Positions 58,089-64,000 of a stretch of 64,000 bases of DNA are shown piece by piece (position 1 is the first letter of the stretch; each line of letters starts with the position of its first letter). The translations under genes were made by a program, and so were the position numbers. The stretch comes from Rhopalosiphum padi (Eukaryota; Arthropoda; Insecta; Hemiptera; Aphididae), in assembly GCF_020882245.1 (NCBI RefSeq), contig NC_083599.1:75065745-75129744 (forward strand), read 5' to 3'. Below the pieces are notes generated by a model that had not been told where the DNA came from, ran no database searches, and worked only from the letters and a program-made list of their open reading frames with translations.

Positions 58089-61000
58089 ATGGATGACCGT
58101 CGGAATGACAAAAAGAAGCGTCTAGCACCGTCGAGATGTACAAGTATAAAAAAAAAAAATTTAGGTAGACTTAATAATTTTAAGAAAAAAACAGTGACAT
58201 GGTAAGTATAATTATTTAATTATCATATTTTAGTACAGTTGAAATACGTAGGTATACTTTAAACAGGGAAGCGGAACCTAGCACATCATCGATTCACTTA
58301 TTAGGAACTGATGAAATAGGATCTTTACCATCGTTATCGTTTATGCAAGTTAAAATAGATTAACTACATATATTTTTATTTAAAAAAATAAAAAACCATA
58401 ACGTTTTATTATTTTATCTATAGAGAACCGATGCTAACTAGTACGCCAAAATTCGATTCTATGACACATTGCCCTAAAACGTCTTCATTGGATACAGAAA
58501 TAGGAAGTAGTTTAGTAAACGGTATACCCTTTCATGTGTCTGGTGTCGAAAATCATCAATTATCTGTAGATTTGTCATCTGATGCTGATACAGTGATTTC
58601 TAAGTATATAAAATTTATGTTGTGTACTGTGTAGACTGTAGAGTGTGCACTATTGTCACTATTTACCTTTAATCAATTTATAAATATAAAATAACATAAT
58701 ATTATTTATTAAATTAAATGATTATTATATTAATATTTTTTTTACCTATAGAGAACCTATTAGATCTTCATTAGATATTACAGAAACAGGAAATAGTTTA
58801 ATGTTCGGTGTACCCTTATGTAATGTGACTGATGTTGAAAATCATGAATTATGTGTAGATTCGTCATCTGATGCCGATACAGTGATTTCTAAGTATATTA
58901 AATTTATGTTATGTACACTATCATCACTATATTTTATAATAAATAAAAAAATATATAATATTATTTACTAAATTTATATTTTCTTTTTATTTATTATTAA
59001 CGTAACAACGTATAATTAATTAATTACGTAGAATTATATTAATTATTTTATAGCACTCTTGAAGGCAGAAGAATAGTAGACATATCTCACTTATTCGATC
59101 AAATTAAAAACACCGTTCACGATTCAGCATTTGGCTGTACTTTTATAGATATGCAATTTCAGTCGGAATGTAGAAGAGGATATAAATCGGTTTTTATATT
59201 TAAATGTAAAATGTGTTGTAAAAGTAGTTCAATTACTACGGAAAAAGATGTACCAGAAAATAATTACTTACCAATAAATAAAGCGGTAGTTAGTGGAAGT
59301 TTATCTATTGGTATGTAAAGAAAAGCAATAAATAATAATCTGTAGAGTGACATTTTTAAATTATTTAAATATTATTACAAGGGTAAAGAACTTTTAGTAT
59401 TTGTATTTTTGTTTTGCCAATCACAAAAAAGCAAAGTATGAAACAAATGTGTTTCATGCTTTCACAAAGCTATTTTTGAAATTTTATTTTGTATTTTTTT
59501 TTTTTTTTTTTTATTTTATATTTCGAATTATTTTTGATTTTAGGGCGTATTTCTTTCATTTTATACTATTAGATGCATATTTTAAAAAGTTTATAATTTT
59601 ATCAATATTTTTGGTTACGGGACTTATTGATTCGGGGACATTTTGATCCGCTGGGGACAATTTAGTCCTTTTGAATCCGTTTTCTACAAAACATCAAAGC
59701 TTAACTGCAAATATTTATTGTTTAGTATTTGGAACGTAGTACATAGTATTTGAATAATTTTACTAAAATTTAAAAAAAAAATAGGGATTGGATTTACTCA
59801 ATTAAATGAACTTTCGGCTTCCCTCGAAATACCTTGCCTCTCAGCTACTTCTTTTTCAAAATATCAAGTAAAAGTTGGAAATGCTGTTCAGGATACAGCA
59901 TGGGATGAAATGATTAAAGCTGGGAACGAAGAGAGACAATTAGCTTTAGAATGCGGAAATACTGACGTTGATGGTACACCAATGTGCACTGTAGTTGCGG
60001 ATGGCCAGTGGTCTAAACGCAGCTACAAAACTAAGTACGATGCATTATCAGGAGCGGTAAGATAATAACCATAATTTGTGCAATGATATGTAGGAATAAT
60101 ATATTATACAAAATTCAATTTTAGGCTACAATAATTGGGTACAAAACTGGTAAAGTTTTATTTGTCGGCATTAAAAATCGGTACTGTGCAGTGTGCCAGA
60201 GATCGAAATCTCTAAGCCAAGAAATTCCAAAACATAATTGTTTTCTTAATTGGAAACAAGCGTCCACTGCAATGGAGGCCGGTGGTATAGTGGAAGGTTT
60301 TTCAAAAAGCGTTGAAATGCATGGACTCAAATTTAATAAGCTTATTGGTAATATTATATATTATTTTAACTTACCATGTAATGAATTACAATTATTTTCC
60401 TAAGCTTTTGAATTCTGAGCTTAGCAATTGGTTTTCCAATTATATATGTGTTTTTATTTATAATTATTATTACTAGTTTATGTGTGGAGGGCAGACCATC
60501 AAAATAAGTTGCTATTAATTTTATAAATATTCGGGAAAAATAAAATAAACAAGAAAATTTATGCAAAACCCGTTTTTGATATAAATTAACAATATTTTAA
60601 AATATATAAGAGACAGTTTTTTTATTTGTGAGTAAAAAAGCTTGAAAATGCGTTATTCTGCAAGGTTTGCTGTAACTCAAAAGTGAAAAACTGTTTGTAC
60701 TTGACATTTTTACTAAATGTTAATATTAGCTTTATATATATAATATATATACAATATACACGATAAAGTTTTCAAAATATTTCGATTTTTTTTTTATCTA
60801 GACAGTCTAGATAAGCGTTTAGAGTTCAAATTAATAATTATTAAAAACTAAGTCAAAATCGCAAACATTTTTACAAACGTATAGGCTCAGTCTCCGCTCA
60901 GAAATCGTTTTTGATTTTATACAATAAGTATGGTTTAGTTTTAGTATACTGACATTTTAAACAATATTCTTATGATTTTTGTAATAGGGGACGGAGACAG

Positions 61001-63818
61001 TAGTGTTGTGAAACGACTAAATGAGATTTTACCATATGGCCCTAGATTCATGATACAAAAGATCGAGTGTCGAAATCACTTGCTGCGCAATTATATAAGT
61101 AAACTTAAAATGCTGGCTACAAAAACTGAATATCCAGTAACAATACGAAAGTTTATCGTGACTAATATCCTAAGATTTCGATCTGATGTTACTAAAGCAA
61201 TTAGTTATCAAAAAGATATATTGGATAAATCAAAGAATCAAAAAATTGCAGGTAATTCGTATATAATATAGTTGTGTGCGTTTTAAAATTAATCATACTA
61301 ACGTTATAAAAATGTTTTCAGATCTTAAAAACGATTTGAAGAATGCACCTTATCATAGATTTGGACAGCACCAAGAATGTAATTCTTATTTTTGTAAAGG
61401 GTCAAAAATAGGTGAAATCAACATGGTACCAGAAGCATTACGATGTGGTATTTTACTAGAAATAGACAAAATTACATCTCGTTTAGTAAATAATAGCTCC
61501 AGCTTAATTGAAGATCTAGATAACAATATATGCGAGCAATTTAACTCAATTATCAATAAATACGTGGGTGGAAAAAGAATAAATTTTTCGCAAAGTAATA
61601 ATTATTCGACCAGAATAAAAGCAGCTATTATTTCCTTTAATTCTAAAGCATATTTAAGCACAATCCATAAGAAAATTATGAATTTTAGTCCAGGTAATTA
61701 ACCAATAACCATATATATACATTCTTTTATGCTATTGTACCTATTTATGTGAAAGTATTTAAATTTAAATGCATTATAAATAAACATATTTTATATTATT
61801 TATCATTCAATAATAACTATTTTATTTTAGATTCTGAAATCTGAAGGAATGATGAATGTATTGATTTTAAATGATTTGTGTTTTTTTTTTTATTATTTTT
61901 ATTTTATTTTACATTTACATTACGGGACGAACCCTTTAAAACATTACAATATACAATAAATATTAATTTGTTTTATGGAAACGAGGCTCGATTTTAGAAG
62001 GAGAATGAAGAGTCAGTGTTATAATTTTTATTTTTCGTCTGACGCCTGACGGCACATTTTTGAGCGGTAAAACTGTAAAAGTGCTTCGATTTTTAGACTT
62101 TTCTCTACAGTAACTTTATGATACTATATAGTATACCTATGATAATATAAATAATATTATGATAACTACATGCAATATTTTTGGGAAAAAATTGATTAAC
62201 CATATGCCATATTATGCAATCGCCAAACCGTCCTAATTGAAAAATAAATTACTTTTAATAAAATAAAATATATAACAATATTTAATTTAAATATAATATA
62301 TACTAGACTGACAAATCATCTCCGTTCATAATCGTTTTTCGTATACAATGATACCTATCATTTCATTAAAATTTAATACACACATTATAGTGACCTATAT
62401 ACTCCATTTTATTTTGGTTTTATGATAACACTTTGGAGAGTAAAATAAATTGTACACAATTTAATATTTATTATACAAAACACTAATTATAGTCTTCATA
62501 CTTATATATATTTGTATTACATAAATTTTAGGAACAATTGGTAAAAAGTTCATGAAAAATACTGATCGAATAAGACTAAATACTATAAACCGACGGAAAT
62601 TGTACAATAGTAAAAAAATCCATAGGAAGAAAATGGTTAGTGCCCGATCAAAAGGTCCTGACAGTCATTATGGGTTAGCTGAACCTCTAATGGATACTTT
62701 AGATGAAGATGAACTACGAAAAAAGAAAAATTCATTTATTCAATATCTACATACAGTTGACTTAAAAAAAATTGAAATCGATACGAGGGATCAAAACTTG
62801 AATCCCAATTGGTTTCAAGAACGAAAAATTAGGTTGACAGCTTCACGATTTGGTGAAATTTGCAAAATGCGACCAAACACCAGCTGCAAGACCAAAGTCC
62901 ATAACATACTGTATAAGCCTCCTGTTACATCTAAACAAATGAGTTATGGGCATAATATGGAACATGAAGCTAGAAAAAAACTAGAGGAGATCATTAAGCT
63001 GGACGTTCAATTAAGCGGGCTTGTTATAGATACTAATTTTCCATATTTAGCAGCAAGTCCAGGTTATTTTTTGTTATTAAAAATGTCGTAAATTAATTAA
63101 GTATTCATTTAGTACCGATAAAAATTACACATTTACCTATATAATTAATAATAATATCAATAATGAATAACATTATATTATAATATTTTTCATTTGTTTG
63201 TTTTAGATGGTTTGGTTGGGGATCATGCTATTGTAGAAATAAAATGCCCATACACAGCAAAAGATAGCGAAAACAGTGTTGATGCCGTAAATAATAAACT
63301 TGTAAGCTATATCTATGTGTTTTAATTATAGTACTATACTATTATATTTATACATATAAAATCGTGTAAATATTTATATGTAATATGTATCATAAGAATG
63401 AACCCTTTTTTATTTAGTTGTCATATTGTAATATAACACAAGAAAATAAACTTCAGTTAAAAAATGATCATCAGTATTATTATCAAGTTATGGGTCAACT
63501 TCATATAACACGTAGAAATGTATGTTATTTTGTTGTTTACGCCAAAAAATGGATAAGTGTGGAACATATTTATTACGACAAAACATTTTGGGAAGAAAAA
63601 ATGATCAAAAAGTTAAATTTGTAAGGAATTTCAAATTTTATCGAGTTAAATGTATTTGTATCATGAAAAAATTATAAATGTATGTTTTTAGGTTTTACAC
63701 TGAATGTATTTTACCCGAAATTGTTGATCCACTGTATGGGAAAAGACTTCTTATATCAGACATAAGAGAACCCACTTATATAAAAGAAAAAATAAACGAG
63801 CGACTAACAATTAAATAA
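58089..63818 (+). CDS. Mutator-like transposase fused to YqaJ-type exonuclease, 13 exons, 951 aa
   Basis: Exons: 58089-58201, 58267-58344, 58424-58603, 58752-58892, 59054-59310, 59785-60056, 60125-60347, 60988-61251, 61322-61693, 62532-63062, 63207-63301, 63418-63620, 63692-63818. All junction phases agree and no stop occurs (2856 nt). Every intron is GT-AG except intron 2 (GCAAGT donor, GC-AG). N-terminus (aa 1-170): basic, then Ser/Asp-rich. Aa ~175-630: invertebrate Mutator-like transposase with candidate DDE residues in VVADGQWSKRSY (D~329), GDGDSSV (D~423-425) and CEQFNSI...GGKR (E~581), plus Cys pairs CKMCC and CAVC. Aa ~720-905: YqaJ/lambda-exonuclease PD-(D/E)xK nuclease with RLTASRFGEI, GHNMEHEA, SPDG, VEIKCPY and YYYQVMGQLH. 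AATAAA overlaps the stop. It is either the gene of a large DNA transposon whose right end lies outside the window, or a domesticated copy. Confidence 0.86.
62304..62406 (+). repeat. Dispersed repeat copy inside an intron
   Basis: Matches the repeat at 28890-29027 and the complement of 25946-26094: TAGACTGACAAATCATCTCC, then GTATACAATGATACC, then AGTGACCTATA. It lies in intron 9 of the Mutator-like/YqaJ gene, between exons 61322-61693 and 62532-63062. Confidence 0.5.
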
Positions 63819-64000
63819 AATATAAATGTACCACCTATATACCTGCAATAAGTAGACTAGCGACTAGGTATACTAATATACTATACTATAGTATAATATA
63901 TTATTATATTATATTGTAAATATCTATACTATTATACTACTAATCTTTATACATATTAATTTCTTATTGTAATCTTGAATTTGGTGGGCTAATCTTTTTA
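63819..64000. other. 3' flank, AT-rich
   Basis: The polyadenylation-type AATAAA overlaps the stop codon region (about 63814-63819). The rest is TA-rich repeats. No terminal repeat of an enclosing transposon is reached before the window ends. Confidence 0.5.

Noticed and set aside
59401..59646. 81-codon plus-strand ORF
   Set aside because: Lies in intron 5 of the Mutator-like/YqaJ gene and is Phe-rich from poly-T; chance ORF.
1..64000. CRISPR arrays, tRNA, rRNA, riboswitches
   Set aside because: None visible; the tandem repeats present lack CRISPR spacing and the window is eukaryotic.

Overview
The window is strongly AT-rich eukaryotic DNA with spliced genes and a dense load of insect-type transposable elements (piggyBac, hAT, P/THAP9-like, Mutator-like, mariner, LINE, Ty3/Gypsy). 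Low GC, the style of the miniature hAT and TTAA elements and the P-like and Mutator-like protein sequences point to a hemipteran, most likely an aphid. That is family knowledge and inference, not a database result. I saw no prokaryotic operons, CRISPR arrays, tRNA or rRNA genes.

Layout. 0.4-3.3 kb: a complete but decayed piggyBac element with TTAA target duplications. 4.4-5.2 kb: a foldback element with G-rich ends. 6.2-9.2 kb: LINE remnants, one split by a TTAA-flanked insertion. 10.8-11.3 kb: a hAT miniature element (MITE). 14.3-19.5 kb: a Ty3/Gypsy retrotransposon with a nearly complete gag-pol. 20.6-21.2 kb: a mariner-type deletion derivative. 22.1-23.2 kb: two exons of an unrecognised, possibly host, gene. 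23.5-29.8 kb: a large, roughly palindromic AT-rich composite bounded by TTAA and GAGGCCGTC-type ends, with a nested hAT MITE and a perfect 110-bp inverted repeat. 29.9-30.5 kb: a tandem array of about 185-bp units that recurs inverted at 46.6-47.0 kb.

31.9-32.8 kb: a hAT transposase tail and a hAT MITE. 34.3-38.3 kb: seven exons, minus strand, of an APPBP2-like TPR gene that looks like an intron-containing pseudogene. 38.9-39.3 kb: a solo LTR. 39.7-43.5 kb: a complete hAT element with perfect 8-bp target duplications and an uninterrupted 736-residue transposase. 44.2-45.8 kb: a P-element-like deletion derivative. 47.2-47.9 kb: two diverged copies of a short ORF in tail-to-tail orientation. 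49.2-52.3 kb: a Mutator-like element with nearly identical 300-bp terminal repeats and a gutted, rearranged interior. 53.3-57.4 kb: small MITEs.

58.1-63.8 kb: the most notable locus, a 13-exon plus-strand gene. By my splice reconstruction it is open throughout (951 residues) and fuses a Mutator-like DDE transposase to a YqaJ/lambda-exonuclease-type nuclease. Most genes here do not cooperate with one another; they are independent mobile-element products. The Mutator-like/YqaJ fusion and the intact hAT are the two loci likely to make full-length protein.
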